A stretch of DNA of 64,000 bases from Klebsiella aerogenes (GCA_029027985.1 CP119076.1:1922001-1986000), one strand, 5' to 3'. Counted from the stretch's first letter, positions 1 to 9,507 are shown. The notes: a model not told the origin generated them from the sequence alone. Translations and numbers: made by a program.

Positions 1-647
1 CGCATCTCTCGCTGGCGATGCCGGTACAGCATCTTATCGATACTTACAAAGCTTTTGGTTTTGGCGACCCGACCGGACTGGGACTGACTGGCGAAAGCTC
101 CGGCCTGATGCCGCATCGTCGCTACTGGGGCGAGCTGGATCGCGCAACTTTCGCTTTTGGCTATGGTCTGATGGTGACGCCGCTGCAACTGGCGCATGTC
201 TATGCGACCATCGGCGGTTACGGAATAGAGCGTCCGTTGTCGATAACCCGCATCGATCCGCCGGTTATTGGCTCGCGGGTGATGCCGGAGGCGATCGTTC
301 ATGAAGTTGAACATATGATGGAGAGCGTGGCCTTGCCAGGCGGTGGCGGCACCAAAGCAGCAGTACGTGATTATCGTATTGCGGTGAAAACCGGTACGGC
401 GAAGAAGATTGGCCCGGACGGCAAATATATCGACAAATATGTTGCTTATACCGCTGGCGTGGCACCAGCCAGCCATCCGAAGTATGCGCTGGCCGTCGTG
501 ATAAACGACCCCAGCAACGGTAAATACTACGGTGGGGCGGTATCGGCGCCGGTGTTCAGCCAGATTATGGGCGACGTACTGCGTCTGGAAAACGTGATGC
601 CCGATGGTATGCCGCAAGGATCTGAAAATCTTATCGTCATGCGGTAA
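1..647 (+). CDS. FtsI-like peptidoglycan transpeptidase (PBP3 paralogue), 3' part only
   Basis: This is the C-terminal part of a class B penicillin-binding protein, which cross-links septal peptidoglycan in the periplasm. The frame is open from the first base, so the gene starts upstream of the window. Visible are the FtsI-type block FGYGLMVTPLQLAHVYATIG and the catalytic-domain KTGTAKK motif (the conserved KTG triad), followed by DPSNGKYYGGAVSAPVF, all close to E. coli FtsI. The C-terminal tail is shorter and different from that of FtsI. The position next to rlmA and mntP is not the mra/dcw cluster where ftsI normally lies. It matches the location I recall for the Salmonella second PBP3 (PBP3SAL), so I call it a paralogue rather than ftsI. 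Only about 214 residues can be judged; the SxxK motif lies outside the window. Confidence 0.85.
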   Translation, partial: HLSLAMPVQHLIDTYKAFGFGDPTGLGLTGESSGLMPHRRYWGELDRATFAFGYGLMVTPLQLAHVYATIGGYGIERPLSITRIDPPVIGSRVMPEAIVHEVEHMMESVALPGGGGTKAAVRDYRIAVKTGTAKKIGPDGKYIDKYVAYTAGVAPASHPKYALAVVINDPSNGKYYGGAVSAPVFSQIMGDVLRLENVMPDGMPQGSENLIVMR

Positions 648-683
648 CCACGAGGAGACGGCTTCCGGCGTTGTAGCAGTGGT

Positions 684-721
684 CTGAAAGGGCGAATAGC
701 GCTACACTTTCGCCCTTTCAG
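684..721. repeat. Perfect 13-bp inverted repeat between the PBP gene and rlmA
   Basis: Arms CTGAAAGGGCGAA (684-696) and its exact complement (709-721) enclose a 12-base loop. No T-run follows on either strand, so it is not a classic intrinsic terminator. It could still fold in the transcript between the two genes. Confidence 0.45.
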
Positions 722-737
722 CGACACCGGAGTCATC

Positions 738-1532
738 ATGTCTTATACCTGCCCACTATGCCATGCGCCGCTTAGCCGCAGTGTAAATAGCTATATTTGC
801 CCACAGCGGCACCAGTTCGATCTGGCAAAGGAAGGGTATGTCAATCTACTGCCGGTGCAATTCAAGCGTTCACGCGATCCGGGCGATAGCGCGGAGATGA
901 TGCAGGCGCGTCGCGCCTTCCTCGATGCCGGGTATTATCAGCCGCTACGCGAGACGATTGGCGACTATTTGCAGACTTTCGCGCCGGGTGATTTGCTGGA
1001 TATCGGCTGCGGAGAGGGCTACTACACGCATGCTTTCGCTGCCGTCGCCACACGCAGCTTTGGCCTGGATGTGTCTAAGTCGGCGATCCGCGCGGCTGCC
1101 AAACGTTATCCGCAGGTTGAATTCTGCGTGGCTTCCAGCCAGCGTCTGCCGTTTGCCGATCAATCGCTGGATGCGGTGGTGCGCATTTATGCCCCCTGTA
1201 ATGCTGAAGAGCTGGCGCGCGTGGTCAGAGCTGGCGGCTGGGTGATTACCGCGACGCCGGGCCCGCGCCATCTGATGGAACTGAAAGGACTGATTTATGA
1301 TGAAGTCCGTCTGCATGAACAGAACCGGGAAGCGATGCCGGGCTTTACGCTGCGTCACGAGCAGCAGCTGGCTTATCCGATGGCGTTGACCGGCACGCAA
1401 GCGGAAGCATTACTGCAGATGACGCCATTTGCCTGGCGGGCGAAGCCGGAAGTGCGCGAGTCGTTGCGTCAGCAGGAAACGTTTAGCTGCCAGACCGATT
1501 TTATGATCCATTGCTGGCAGCGTGAGGCGTAA
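738..1532 (+). CDS. rlmA: 23S rRNA (guanine-745-N1)-methyltransferase RlmA
   Basis: It methylates N1 of G745 in domain II of 23S rRNA using S-adenosylmethionine. The 264-residue protein begins with the family zinc site, Cys5, Cys8, Cys21 and His25, which is the set used in E. coli RlmA. The class I methyltransferase fold follows, with motif [12 protein letters not shown] near residues 85-95. Length is close to the E. coli protein (269). The ATG lies 16 bases after the inverted repeat at 684-721, with GGAG upstream. It converges with mntP, the two stop codons being 3 bp apart. Confidence 0.95.
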   Translation: MSYTCPLCHAPLSRSVNSYICPQRHQFDLAKEGYVNLLPVQFKRSRDPGDSAEMMQARRAFLDAGYYQPLRETIGDYLQTFAPGDLLDIGCGEGYYTHAFAAVATRSFGLDVSKSAIRAAAKRYPQVEFCVASSQRLPFADQSLDAVVRIYAPCNAEELARVVRAGGWVITATPGPRHLMELKGLIYDEVRLHEQNREAMPGFTLRHEQQLAYPMALTGTQAEALLQMTPFAWRAKPEVRESLRQQETFSCQTDFMIHCWQREA

Positions 1533-1535
1533 GCG

Positions 1536-2102
1536 CTAACCGGCGAAATGGCCCCACAGAATCTGTGCGCCAATGCCGATTAACACGATACCGCCGAGGA
1601 TTTCGGCCCGTTTGCCGAGTAGCGGGCCGATATAGCGACCAAGCATAATTCCCAGCGTCGACATGGTAAAGGTGGCGCAACCGATCGCCAGCGCGGTGGC
1701 GATAATGTTGACCTGCAGGAAGGCGAGACCGACGCCGACCGCCATCGCATCAAGGCTGGTGGCGAAAGCGGTGGTCACCAGCAGCCAGAAACCGTGGCGA
1801 CGTGGCGCATCGCATTCATTGTCATCGCTGCCGCGCAAACCTTCAATCACCATACGCCCGCCGAGAAACACCAGCAGAACGAAGGCAATCCAGTGGTTCC
1901 ACTCCAGCACAAACTGGCTGGCCAGCATACCCAGCCCCCAACCGACCAGCGGCGTCAGGGTTTCAATCGCGCCAAAGATAAGACCGGTACGCAGCGCTTC
2001 TGAGAATTTAGGTTTATGCAGGGTGGCGCCTTTACCAATAGAAGCGGCAAACGCATCCATGGACATGCCAAAGGCAAGAAGGAGGGTGGCAGATAAATTC
2101 AT
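1536..2102 (-). CDS. mntP: Manganese efflux pump MntP
   Basis: Inner-membrane Mn2+ exporter of 188 residues with about six hydrophobic segments. The DUF204 signature occurs twice: near the N-terminus as [14 protein letters not shown] with Asp16, and again as [13 protein letters not shown], reflecting internal duplication. The ATG has AGGA seven bases upstream. It is expressed alone, leftward, from a long leader that carries a manganese riboswitch, with Fur and MntR-like sites further up, as expected for a gene that must switch on when Mn2+ is high. Confidence 0.96.
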   Translation of the reverse strand: MNLSATLLLAFGMSMDAFAASIGKGATLHKPKFSEALRTGLIFGAIETLTPLVGWGLGMLASQFVLEWNHWIAFVLLVFLGGRMVIEGLRGSDDNECDAPRRHGFWLLVTTAFATSLDAMAVGVGLAFLQVNIIATALAIGCATFTMSTLGIMLGRYIGPLLGKRAEILGGIVLIGIGAQILWGHFAG

Positions 2103-2149
2103 GAGCGTGTCCTGACCGGGGAATATCCATATGACACATCGCTGCCCCC

Positions 2150-2320
2150 AGTAAACATACGCGGAGCATGAGCAAAACGTACAGCAGTGATGTATCTATG
2201 GTCTCGCCTGATTGAACGACTGCTTCAACCCGTATGTGCCACGTTTTGCAACGAGTATGTTGACACGTACATTTTCTGCCTGGCAGAAAATCGGCTACTC
2301 CCCAACGACGGGCGCAACCT
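2150..2320 (-). promoter_or_regulatory. yybP-ykoY manganese riboswitch in the mntP leader
   Basis: Read on the minus strand, the leader contains the family core: GGGGAGTAGCCGATTT at the 5' side, a hairpin built on TTTTCTGCC/GGCAGAAAA, then TGTACGTGTCAACATAC. The 3' element GGCGAGACCATAGATACATC follows before the mntP start. This is the layout of the E. coli mntP leader, where Mn2+ binding to the yybP-ykoY aptamer favours expression. Boundaries are approximate; roughly 50-170 bases lie between element and start codon. Confidence 0.9.
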
Positions 2321-2376
2321 TAACATATTTTGAGAAGATAAAACAATGACAGGGGAATAATATTATCGCAACCAAA

Positions 2377-2391
2377 TGATAACGATTTTCA
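2377..2391 (-). promoter_or_regulatory. Fur box upstream of the mntP leader
   Basis: TGATAACGATTTTCA matches the 7-1-7 Fur consensus TGATAATxATTATCA at all but two positions, and the flanks AAA/TTT extend the symmetry. Fur control of mntP alongside MntR is known in E. coli; its presence here is read from sequence only. Confidence 0.7.
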
Positions 2392-2446
2392 TTTGAATGG
2401 TTAAGTGAAAGATTGGTTAAATAATATAACGGAGCGTGGTTGGTTA

Positions 2447-2464
2447 ATATAGCCATGGCTATAT
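2447..2464. promoter_or_regulatory. MntR-type operator 1 (mntP upstream region)
   Basis: Perfect palindrome ATATAGCCATGGCTATAT. Its core ATAGC-N4-GCTAT has the same half-sites and spacing as the E. coli MntR box. In E. coli MntR activates mntP when Mn2+ is high. The distance to the second copy (centres 43 bp apart, four helical turns) suggests two dimers on one DNA face. Confidence 0.72.
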
Positions 2465-2488
2465 ATTCTGTCGCCGAGAAACGATGAG

Positions 2489-2508
2489 AATATAGCGCAG
2501 GCTATATT
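2489..2508. promoter_or_regulatory. MntR-type operator 2, just past the yobD stop
   Basis: AATATAGCGCAGGCTATATT has the same ATAGC-N4-GCTAT core as the site at 2447-2464. It sits 6 bp beyond the yobD stop codon, so it belongs to the mntP control region rather than to yobD. Confidence 0.72.
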
Positions 2509-2514
2509 GTTAAC

Positions 2515-2973
2515 TTATTGAGTTGAAACGAGTAATTTGTATATCCTTTCCAGATCGTCGATATTTCGTACGCGGATAAGCAGGCGTCGTTGCTCTAACT
2601 GCATGACCAGTACGCCGTCCTCGGATAAATTCATTTCTTTAATTCGCTGATATTCAATCCACACATTGGCGAAGAAAAAACCGCTTTTTTTGAACAAAAT
2701 TCGCGGCGTGCGGATCCAGAACAGATATAGCCCCATTAATGCCAGCGCAGATAATAACCAGGTGATGATGATCTCGCCGTGGTTGGCGATATTGTTGTAG
2801 ATAAGAATTGCCGTCAGACCGACAAAAATCATCCCGTCGACGCGCCCACGACGCAGCAGGGGGATCGACAGTAGGGTGGGGCCATTGCGGCGCGGCATGA
2901 TGAATTGGTCGTAGATAGCGAAGGCTACCAGGGCGACGATAAACAGGATGAGCACCAGCTCCGTGATTGTCAT
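2515..2973 (-). CDS. yobD: UPF0266 inner-membrane protein YobD
   Basis: A 152-residue protein of unknown function with three hydrophobic segments in its first 90 residues and a soluble C-terminal part rich in charged residues. It matches E. coli YobD in length and position between manZ and mntP. The ATG is preceded by GGAGG at good distance. It follows the manXYZ terminator at 3031-3062, so it is probably transcribed separately from manXYZ. Confidence 0.9.
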   Translation of the reverse strand: MTITELVLILFIVALVAFAIYDQFIMPRRNGPTLLSIPLLRRGRVDGMIFVGLTAILIYNNIANHGEIIITWLLSALALMGLYLFWIRTPRILFKKSGFFFANVWIEYQRIKEMNLSEDGVLVMQLEQRRLLIRVRNIDDLERIYKLLVSTQ

Positions 2974-3030
2974 TGATCCTCCAGCCAGCGCGCCAGCGTT
3001 GACCTGATGTCAGGTACACGATTTTGCGCT

Positions 3031-3062
3031 AAAAAAAAGCCGGGAGCAAAGCTGCCCCCGGC
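3031..3062 (-). terminator. Intrinsic terminator after manXYZ
   Basis: On the minus strand GCCGGGGGCAGC pairs with GCTCCCGGC and is followed by eight T residues, 15 bp past the manZ stop. Confidence 0.9.
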
Positions 3063-3076
3063 GTACGACGTGATAA

Positions 3077-3928
3077 TTACTGACCCAGCAGGCCGACCGC
3101 GTAACCGGCGATACCGATGATGAAGAAGCCAACGATGATCCACAGCGGGTTAACTTTCTTACGCAGCAGCCACATACAGGCAAAGGTAAGCAGCAGCGGC
3201 ACCAGACCTGGCATCAACTGGTCAAGGATGGTCTGCACGGTGGTCACGTGAACCTGTCCGTCGGATCCGGTGATTTTGGAAACCACCATCGGAATGTTCA
3301 CGTGCGTCCATTTGTTAACCAACGCCCCCATGACAAACAGGCCGAGGATTGACGCCCCCTCAGTGAGTTTCTGCAGGAAGCCGCCGCCCATATCCTTAAC
3401 GATATCCACGCCTTTACGGTAGCCGTATGCCACGCCATAGTAGCGGGTTAGCAGACGAACGGCGTTGAACAGGATGAAGAACAGCAGTGGGCCCAGCAGG
3501 CTGCCGCTCATCGCGATACCGGCGCCAAGCGCAGCGAATACCGGACGCACTGTACCCCAGAAGATCGGGTCGCCAACGCCTGCCAACGGCCCCATCAGAC
3601 CAACTTTGATACCGTTGATCGCGCCATCGTCGATTTCCGCGCCGTTAGCACGCTGCTCTTCCATCGCCAGCGTAACGCCGAGTACCGGCGCCGCTACGTA
3701 TGGGTGAGTGTTGAAGAACTCAAGGTGACGTTTAATCGCCTGCTTACGCGCATCATTGTTCTCCGGATACAGACGACGAATCGCCGGAACCATAGAGAAG
3801 CAGAAGCCCAGCGCCTGCATACGTTCGAAGTTCCATGAACCCTGGAACAGGTTAGAACGAATGAACACGCCACGAATATCACTCTGAGTGAGTTTTTTCT
3901 CGGTGGTATTTTTAGTCATATCAACCAT
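3077..3928 (-). CDS. manZ: Mannose PTS permease component IID
   Basis: Membrane component EIID of the mannose-family phosphotransferase system. With ManY it imports mannose, glucose, glucosamine and related sugars while ManX phosphorylates them. It is 283 residues from the chosen ATG and has the conserved GVGDPIFWGTVRPVFAALG block and the C-terminal membrane helices. An in-frame GTG nine bases upstream would add three residues. I prefer the ATG at 3928 because AGGTGA lies at normal spacing before it. It is separated from manY by about 12 bases and is the last gene of the operon. Confidence 0.95.
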   Translation of the reverse strand: MVDMTKNTTEKKLTQSDIRGVFIRSNLFQGSWNFERMQALGFCFSMVPAIRRLYPENNDARKQAIKRHLEFFNTHPYVAAPVLGVTLAMEEQRANGAEIDDGAINGIKVGLMGPLAGVGDPIFWGTVRPVFAALGAGIAMSGSLLGPLLFFILFNAVRLLTRYYGVAYGYRKGVDIVKDMGGGFLQKLTEGASILGLFVMGALVNKWTHVNIPMVVSKITGSDGQVHVTTVQTILDQLMPGLVPLLLTFACMWLLRKKVNPLWIIVGFFIIGIAGYAVGLLGQ

Positions 3929-3940
3929 TTCGCTCACCTG

Positions 3941-4741
3941 TTAGTCCAGTTCGTTATCGAGATCGTTGTTACCAGCCGCCTGAGCCGGCGTGCCCGCTAC
4001 GCGGTTATATTTCGGGCTCAGCTGGATGTAAAGGATAGCCATTACAGTACCAATGACACCCAGAGCAACCAGGTTGAAGTTGGTGAATGCGGCGGTGACG
4101 AAACCGAGGTAGAAGAACGGCATCAGGTAGCCTGCGCGCATCATGTTGATGACCATCGCGTAACCGACGACGACGATCATGCCGCCTGCGATGTTCAGAC
4201 CGCCGGTAACGACTTCCGGAATCGCATTCAGCATGCCCTGAACTTCACTGGTGCCGACGGAGATCGCGACGATAACCGCTGGGATAGCAATACGCATCGC
4301 CTGCAGGAACAGAGAAGAGACGTGCAGCCAGGAAATGGCCGTCAGGTTACCGTTCTCTGCGGCTTTATCCGCCGCGTGCTGGAAGGCAACGGTGATGGTA
4401 CGGACGATAATCGTCAGCACCTGACCTGCCGCCGCCAGCGGAATGGCCAGAGCGATACCGGCGCCGATGCTTTGATGGCCGGCGATAACCAGAACGGTAG
4501 ATATAATGGAAGCCAGCGCAGCATCAGGGGCAACCGCCGCACCGATGTTCATCCAGCCCAGGGCGATCATTTCTAGCGTACCACCGATGATGATACCGGT
4601 TTTCATATCGCCGAGGACGGCGCCGATCAGCGTACAGGCGATCAGAGGACGGTGGAACTGAAATTCATCAAGTACCGACTCCATACCCGCAATACACGCG
4701 ACGATGAACACCAGCACAATTTGAAGAAGGGTAATCTCCAT
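3941..4741 (-). CDS. manY: Mannose PTS permease component IIC
   Basis: Polytopic EIIC subunit of 266 residues forming the sugar channel with ManZ. The protein is almost entirely hydrophobic and carries the family stretch GGTLEMIALGWMNIGAA in its first third. It follows manX by 55 bp. In E. coli this operon is translationally silenced by the small RNA SgrS; I did not identify the pairing site here. Confidence 0.95.
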   Translation of the reverse strand: MEITLLQIVLVFIVACIAGMESVLDEFQFHRPLIACTLIGAVLGDMKTGIIIGGTLEMIALGWMNIGAAVAPDAALASIISTVLVIAGHQSIGAGIALAIPLAAAGQVLTIIVRTITVAFQHAADKAAENGNLTAISWLHVSSLFLQAMRIAIPAVIVAISVGTSEVQGMLNAIPEVVTGGLNIAGGMIVVVGYAMVINMMRAGYLMPFFYLGFVTAAFTNFNLVALGVIGTVMAILYIQLSPKYNRVAGTPAQAAGNNDLDNELD

Positions 4742-4796
4742 TGTACTTCTCCTGTTGATTAAGTCTTAAAGTGAAAATTGGCTCGCGAGCGCCGGG

Positions 4797-5768
4797 TTAT
4801 TTACCCACCTTGGCGATCAAATCCATCATTTTCAGTCTCTGGTCAGTGGAAACTTTACGCGCTTCCAGCTCGATACCGCGGGCATTCAGTTTATTAAATG
4901 CTTCGATATCTTTCGCATCGACCGAAATAGCGTTATTCACCTGTGTTTTACCCTGACGGAAAGCCATACCGCCGATGTTAACGGTGGTAATTTTCACGCC
5001 GCCCTCAACAATACGTTCAACGTCTGTTGGGTTAGTAAACAGCAGCATGACGCGCTCGCCAGCGTATTTCGGGTTGTTGTAAACGCGAATCATCTTGGCG
5101 ACGTCAACAACGTGAGCGGTTACGCCCGGAGGAGCAACCTGCGTCAGCAGCGTTTTACGCACCGTGTCGGCGGCGACTTCATCGCTGACGACGATAATGC
5201 GGGTGACGTTGGTCTCCTTAGTCCAGCGGGTCGCGACCTGGCCGTGGATCAGTCGGTCATCGATACGCGCCAGGCCAATGACCATGTAATCCTTCGGACC
5301 CATCGGTTTAGCTGGTGCAGCCGCTTTCGGTGCAGCGGCCTGAACAGGCGCCGGAGCCGCTTTCTCTACCGGTTTGGCCTTCAGCGCTTTCACGCCTTCG
5401 CTACCGGTTTCCACCGCTAGCGCCACCAGTTCATCGAATGACGGATCGTCATCGCGAGCCATAAAGGTTTCGACCAGCATCGGAATGTTGACGCCAGCGA
5501 TCACTTCATAGTGCTCTTTATCTACAACAATGCGGCTTGCCGCGTTGAATGGACTGCCGCCCCACGTATCGACGAGGAACAGCACGCCTTTTGTGGTATC
5601 CAGTTTTGCCAGCTGTGCATTGTACTTTTCGATCAACGTTTCGGCGTTTTCACCGGGGACGAAATCGATCCAGCCAACGTTTTCCTGCTCGCCCAGCAGC
5701 ATTTCCGCTGTTTTCAGCAGTTGTTCTGCAGCCCAACCATGTGTGCCTATTACAATAGCAATCGTCAC
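4797..5768 (-). CDS. manX: Mannose PTS phosphotransferase components IIAB
   Basis: Cytoplasmic fusion of the EIIA and EIIB domains, 323 residues. The EIIA phosphohistidine is His10 in MTIAIVIGTHG and the EIIB phosphohistidine is His175 in DDRLIHGQV, both at the E. coli positions. An Ala/Pro/Lys-rich hinge spans about residues 130-157. The start codon is GTG with GGAGG six bases before it, as in E. coli. It heads manXYZ. Confidence 0.96.
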   Translation of the reverse strand: MTIAIVIGTHGWAAEQLLKTAEMLLGEQENVGWIDFVPGENAETLIEKYNAQLAKLDTTKGVLFLVDTWGGSPFNAASRIVVDKEHYEVIAGVNIPMLVETFMARDDDPSFDELVALAVETGSEGVKALKAKPVEKAAPAPVQAAAPKAAAPAKPMGPKDYMVIGLARIDDRLIHGQVATRWTKETNVTRIIVVSDEVAADTVRKTLLTQVAPPGVTAHVVDVAKMIRVYNNPKYAGERVMLLFTNPTDVERIVEGGVKITTVNIGGMAFRQGKTQVNNAISVDAKDIEAFNKLNARGIELEARKVSTDQRLKMMDLIAKVGK

Positions 5769-6214
5769 TTGCTACCTCCGTTATTATGGTGAATGCATCA
5801 TCTGGTTTGATACATCCTGAATCACTCTTGTGGACAAAATCGATTCAGTAAGGGTGTAAGATCTAAATTAATTACTACCGCGAATTATTTTAGATAGTGA
5901 AAAAATAATTAATGTGATGAACCTCCGTAAATCACGCTTCGATAAGCAATAATTTCGCAGCGCAAAAAATAGCCTTACCTATTGCAAAGACTGGTAAATT
6001 TTTTCCAATTTTGCTCTATATTTTGCTATGTTTACGTTCCGTTTAATTACTCAGGAGTATAGGGCATAGCCCGCTGTATGGACCGTCATCGACGTCTTTT
6101 CACCCTCTGGCGCTTGTTTGCCGTACCCACCTCACACGCTTTTTTACCAGCAACGATTGTTTCGCCGGTGCATGACATCGCGATGACTACAACTGCCGTT
6201 AACGGGAGCCGCTC
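5769..6214. promoter_or_regulatory. Divergent control region between manXYZ and yoaE
   Basis: This 446-bp gene-free stretch separates the two divergent units. It is AT-rich on the manX side. It contains an isolated TGTGA half-site of CRP type (5913-5917), one Mlc/NagC-like operator (listed separately) and several AT tracts. I could not fix either promoter with confidence and saw no small ORF worth keeping. Confidence 0.6.
5948..5971. promoter_or_regulatory. Candidate Mlc/NagC-family operator for manXYZ
   Basis: ATAATTTCGC-AGC-GCAAAAAATA is an imperfect palindrome with AT-rich outer arms and a GC inner core, the shape of Mlc and NagC sites. Both regulators repress manX in E. coli, so the position fits. 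Which of the two binds cannot be decided by eye. Confidence 0.5.
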
Positions 6215-7774
6215 ATGGAATTCTTAATGGATCCCTCTATTTGGGCTGGCCTGCTGACGCTGGTAGTCCTCGAAATCGTGTTGGGTATCGACAACCTGGT
6301 CTTTATCGCCATCCTTGCCGATAAACTGCCGCCAAAACAGCGAGATAAAGCGCGTTTGATCGGCCTGTCGCTGGCGCTGGTTATGCGTCTGGGGCTGTTG
6401 TCGGTTATCTCGTGGATGGTCACCTTAACCAAACCTTTGATAAGCATAGGCGATTTCTCGTTCTCCGGGCGCGATATGATCATGCTTCTCGGTGGTATTT
6501 TCTTACTGTTTAAGGCGACGACCGAACTGCACGAGCGGCTGGAAAACCGTCAGCATGATGCTGGTCACGGTAAGGGATATGCGAGCTTCTGGGTAGTGGT
6601 GCTGCAAATCGTGGTACTGGATGCCGTCTTCTCGCTCGATGCGGTGATTACCGCTGTCGGCATGGTGAACCATCTGCCGGTTATGATGGCGGCGGTGGTG
6701 ATTGCGATGATCCTGATGCTATTAGCCTCGAAGCCGTTAACCCGCTTCGTTAACCAGCATCCAACGGTAGTGGTACTCTGTCTGAGCTTCCTGCTGATGA
6801 TTGGTTTGAGTCTGGTGGCGGAAGGCTTTGGCTTCCATATTCCGAAAGGCTATCTGTACGCGGCGATCGGCTTCTCCATCACCATTGAATTCTTCAACCA
6901 GGTGGCGCGACGCAACTTTATTCGCCACCAGTCTACGCTGCCGTTGCGCGCGCGTACCGCTGATGCGATTTTGCGTCTGATGGGCGGCCGCAAGCAGGCG
7001 TCCGTTGCGCACGACGGCGATAGCCCGGCGGCGGTACCGGTGCCGGAAGGCGCATTTGCGGAAGAAGAACGCTACATGATTAACGGCGTGCTGACTCTGG
7101 CGCAGCGCTCGTTGCGCAGCATCATGACGCCGCGCGGCGAAATCAGCTGGGTTGATGCCGAGCAGAGTGAAGATGAAATTCGTCGTCAGTTGCTCTCGTC
7201 ACCGCATAGCTTGTTCCCGGTTTGCCGCGGCGAGCTGGATGAAATCATCGGTATCGTGCGAGCCAAGGAGATGCTGGTCGCGCTGGAGGCGGGAGAGAAT
7301 GTTGCCGCGTTGGCCTCGGCTTCCCCGGCGATTGTGGTGCCGGAGACGCTGGATCCGATTAACCTGCTGGGCGTGTTGCGTCGGGCGCGCGGCAGCTTTG
7401 TTATCGTCACCAATGAATTTGGCGTGGTACAGGGGTTGGTGACGCCGCTGGACGTGCTGGAAGCGATCGCCGGTGAGTTCCCGGACGCGGATGAGACGCC
7501 GGAGATTGTCCTCGATGGCGACGGCTGGCTGATAAAAGGCTCAACCGATCTACATGCACTGCAGCAGGCGCTGGGGCTGGACGATCCGGTCAATGAAGAT
7601 GACGATATCGCCACCGTTGCCGGTCTGGTTATCTCGGCTAACGGCCATATCCCGCGGGTTGGCGATGTCGTTGAACTGCCGCCGCTGCAGTTTACCATCG
7701 TTGACGCTAACGATTACCGCGTCGACCTGGTACGGGTGATTAAAACCCAGTACGATAACGACGAAGAAGAGTAA
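6215..7774 (+). CDS. yoaE: TerC-family membrane protein with CBS and CorC domains, YoaE
   Basis: 519 residues: an N-terminal TerC-type membrane domain (about residues 1-230, with acidic GIDNLVF and [11 protein letters not shown] motifs), two CBS domains (about 305-430) starting near ITPRGEI-like [11 protein letters not shown], and a C-terminal transporter-associated CorC/HlyC domain ending near residue 510. TerC proteins of the Alx/MntP neighbourhood are linked to metal-ion export during secretion. The precise substrate of YoaE is not established. The ATG has GGGAG upstream. It is transcribed alone and ends at an intrinsic terminator. Confidence 0.93.
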   Translation: MEFLMDPSIWAGLLTLVVLEIVLGIDNLVFIAILADKLPPKQRDKARLIGLSLALVMRLGLLSVISWMVTLTKPLISIGDFSFSGRDMIMLLGGIFLLFKATTELHERLENRQHDAGHGKGYASFWVVVLQIVVLDAVFSLDAVITAVGMVNHLPVMMAAVVIAMILMLLASKPLTRFVNQHPTVVVLCLSFLLMIGLSLVAEGFGFHIPKGYLYAAIGFSITIEFFNQVARRNFIRHQSTLPLRARTADAILRLMGGRKQASVAHDGDSPAAVPVPEGAFAEEERYMINGVLTLAQRSLRSIMTPRGEISWVDAEQSEDEIRRQLLSSPHSLFPVCRGELDEIIGIVRAKEMLVALEAGENVAALASASPAIVVPETLDPINLLGVLRRARGSFVIVTNEFGVVQGLVTPLDVLEAIAGEFPDADETPEIVLDGDGWLIKGSTDLHALQQALGLDDPVNEDDDIATVAGLVISANGHIPRVGDVVELPPLQFTIVDANDYRVDLVRVIKTQYDNDEEE

Positions 7775-7781
7775 CCTGATA

Positions 7782-7809
7782 AACCCGCCGGTCGGCGGGT
7801 TATTTTTTA
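7782..7809 (+). terminator. Intrinsic terminator of yoaE
   Basis: AACCCGCC-GGTC-GGCGGGTT followed by ATTTTTTA. The distal arm overlaps the stop codon of the convergent yoaD; no T-run exists on the other strand. Confidence 0.9.
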
Positions 7810-9377
7810 TCCCTCTCCGCCGCCAGACGGCGCTTCTCTTCCGCCAGCCAGCGCGGAAAATCATCCACCGGCAGCGGGCGGGCGTAATAGTATCCCTGTA
7901 GTAAATCAACGCCGTGGCTGCGCATGTAGGCCTTCTGTTCCCGGGTTTCGACGCCTTCGGCAATGGTGACGATTTTAAGCCGATGCGCGAGGGCGATAAT
8001 AATGTCGGTTACCGTGGCGTTAACGCCGTCAATACCAATCGCGTCGGTATAAGACTTATCGATTTTCAGCACATCCGGGCGTAGCTTTTCCAGCCACGAT
8101 AGCGAGCTGTTGCCGGTGCCAAAATCATCAATGGCGAGCTGCACGCCTTTAAAATGCAGATGTTCGGCCATATGGTGATCGCCCTCGCGCAGGACATCGC
8201 GTTCGGTAAGTTCAACCACCAGTTGCTGAACTGGATTGACGCTGAACCAGTAGGTATGCAGGTCACGCAACAGTTCGCCGTTGCTGAAGTGACGGGCGGC
8301 GACGTTAATACCGATATGAAAATGGGCATCCTGTGGGAAATGATCGAGTCGGCGGGCGGTTTCGGCAATCACGTAACGGGTGAGGGGGACGATGAGATTG
8401 TAGCCCTCGGCAATCGGGATAAACACATCTGGTGAAATATTGCCGCGGCGCGGATTATTCCAGCGCAGCAATATTTCCACGCCGCAGCACTCCTGGCTGC
8501 GCAAATCCTGTAGCGGTTGGCACCACACTTCAAACTCGCGAGCGGTGATGCCGAGACTAATTTCGCGCGAGAATGTCATTCTGCCTGCCGTCGCCAGCCA
8601 GGCGATGCCGGTCATTAACAGGCTGAACATCAGGGCCAGCGGTAGCTCGCCGGGCAACTCATCCAGCGCCACCGCCGAGGCCCCCGGACCGCTGATGTTG
8701 ATGGTAAACGGGAACTGTCTGGAGCTTTGCCGATAAATGATTGGCGGGCCAGGCAACTTGTCGGTATCAACCACGTCGATATTGCCAGGAAAACTTTTGT
8801 TGCCGACCGCCAGGCTGATGTTACTAATCAGTGATGATTTTTCTTTGAGAATTAACTCGCCCAGCAGTTCGATATTAATGATTAATACCACGCCATCTGC
8901 GCCGCTCAGTGAAGAGGGATACCACTGCATTAGCACCGGCGTGCCTTTGAGCAATGAGTTGTCGATGGAGAAGGCCAATAGCGGATTCACCGCCGGTAGT
9001 GTTGGCTGGAGCTGATGAATGGCCACATGACGTGAGCCAAAAATACTCGAACAGTAGGCGATGTTTGACTGCACCAGGATGATGGAACGCACCGTTTGCA
9101 GCGAGGCCGCCGTTTTGCGTAGGTCGAGATGCACATCCTGACACGGCTTACCGACCATACTCAGTAGTGTTGCGTGCCTGGCGGCCAGTGGCCGCAGGAT
9201 ATTATCCATCGCGCGCACCCTATTATCGGCCACCGCCTGGATGCGCTGCTGATTTTGGCTACGCTGCGAAATAAATCGAATCGCCAGGGTAAGGGTTAGC
9301 GTTAAAAATGCGACAGCCAGGCACACCAGGATGCGCTTGCGGCGGTATGTCGAAATGACCTTCTGTGCATTTTGCAT
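7800..9377 (-). CDS. pdeD: CSS-domain EAL cyclic-di-GMP phosphodiesterase YoaD (PdeD type)
   Basis: Inner-membrane c-di-GMP phosphodiesterase. One membrane segment near residues 15-35 is followed by a periplasmic CSS redox-sensing domain, with the signature AYCSSIFG and a partner Cys in GKPCQD. A second membrane segment lies near 240-260, then the cytoplasmic EAL domain. The EAL active-site motifs are all present: GVEILLRWNN, ELTERD, DDFGTGNSS, LKIDKSY and AEGVET, so catalysis should be intact. I start at the ATG giving MQNAQKV, as in E. coli YoaD. A TTG 33 bases upstream is also in frame. The gene ends convergently with yoaE. Confidence 0.92.
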   Translation of the reverse strand: MQNAQKVISTYRRKRILVCLAVAFLTLTLTLAIRFISQRSQNQQRIQAVADNRVRAMDNILRPLAARHATLLSMVGKPCQDVHLDLRKTAASLQTVRSIILVQSNIAYCSSIFGSRHVAIHQLQPTLPAVNPLLAFSIDNSLLKGTPVLMQWYPSSLSGADGVVLIINIELLGELILKEKSSLISNISLAVGNKSFPGNIDVVDTDKLPGPPIIYRQSSRQFPFTINISGPGASAVALDELPGELPLALMFSLLMTGIAWLATAGRMTFSREISLGITAREFEVWCQPLQDLRSQECCGVEILLRWNNPRRGNISPDVFIPIAEGYNLIVPLTRYVIAETARRLDHFPQDAHFHIGINVAARHFSNGELLRDLHTYWFSVNPVQQLVVELTERDVLREGDHHMAEHLHFKGVQLAIDDFGTGNSSLSWLEKLRPDVLKIDKSYTDAIGIDGVNATVTDIIIALAHRLKIVTIAEGVETREQKAYMRSHGVDLLQGYYYARPLPVDDFPRWLAEEKRRLAAERDKK

Positions 9378-9462
9378 GCGCGACGCCCTGTCGGCTAAAT
9401 GTATGAACAAGAGTAACAGCCGGCTTAGAGCAAGTGTAGTGGGTTCGGATAAGTTGGTGGGA

Positions 9463-9497
9463 GAAAAAGAAAAATGCGCCCATCAAGAGCGCATTTT
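9463..9497 (-). terminator. Intrinsic terminator of sdaA
   Basis: On the minus strand AAATGCGC and GCGCATTT pair around a short loop and run into TTTCTTTTTC, 11 bp past the sdaA stop. Confidence 0.85.
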
Positions 9498-9507
9498 AAC
9501 GTGGGTT

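Noticed and set aside
5913-5939. CRP site before manX, from TGTGA and a later TCAC
   Set aside because: The two halves are 14 bases apart instead of six; only a half-site is real.
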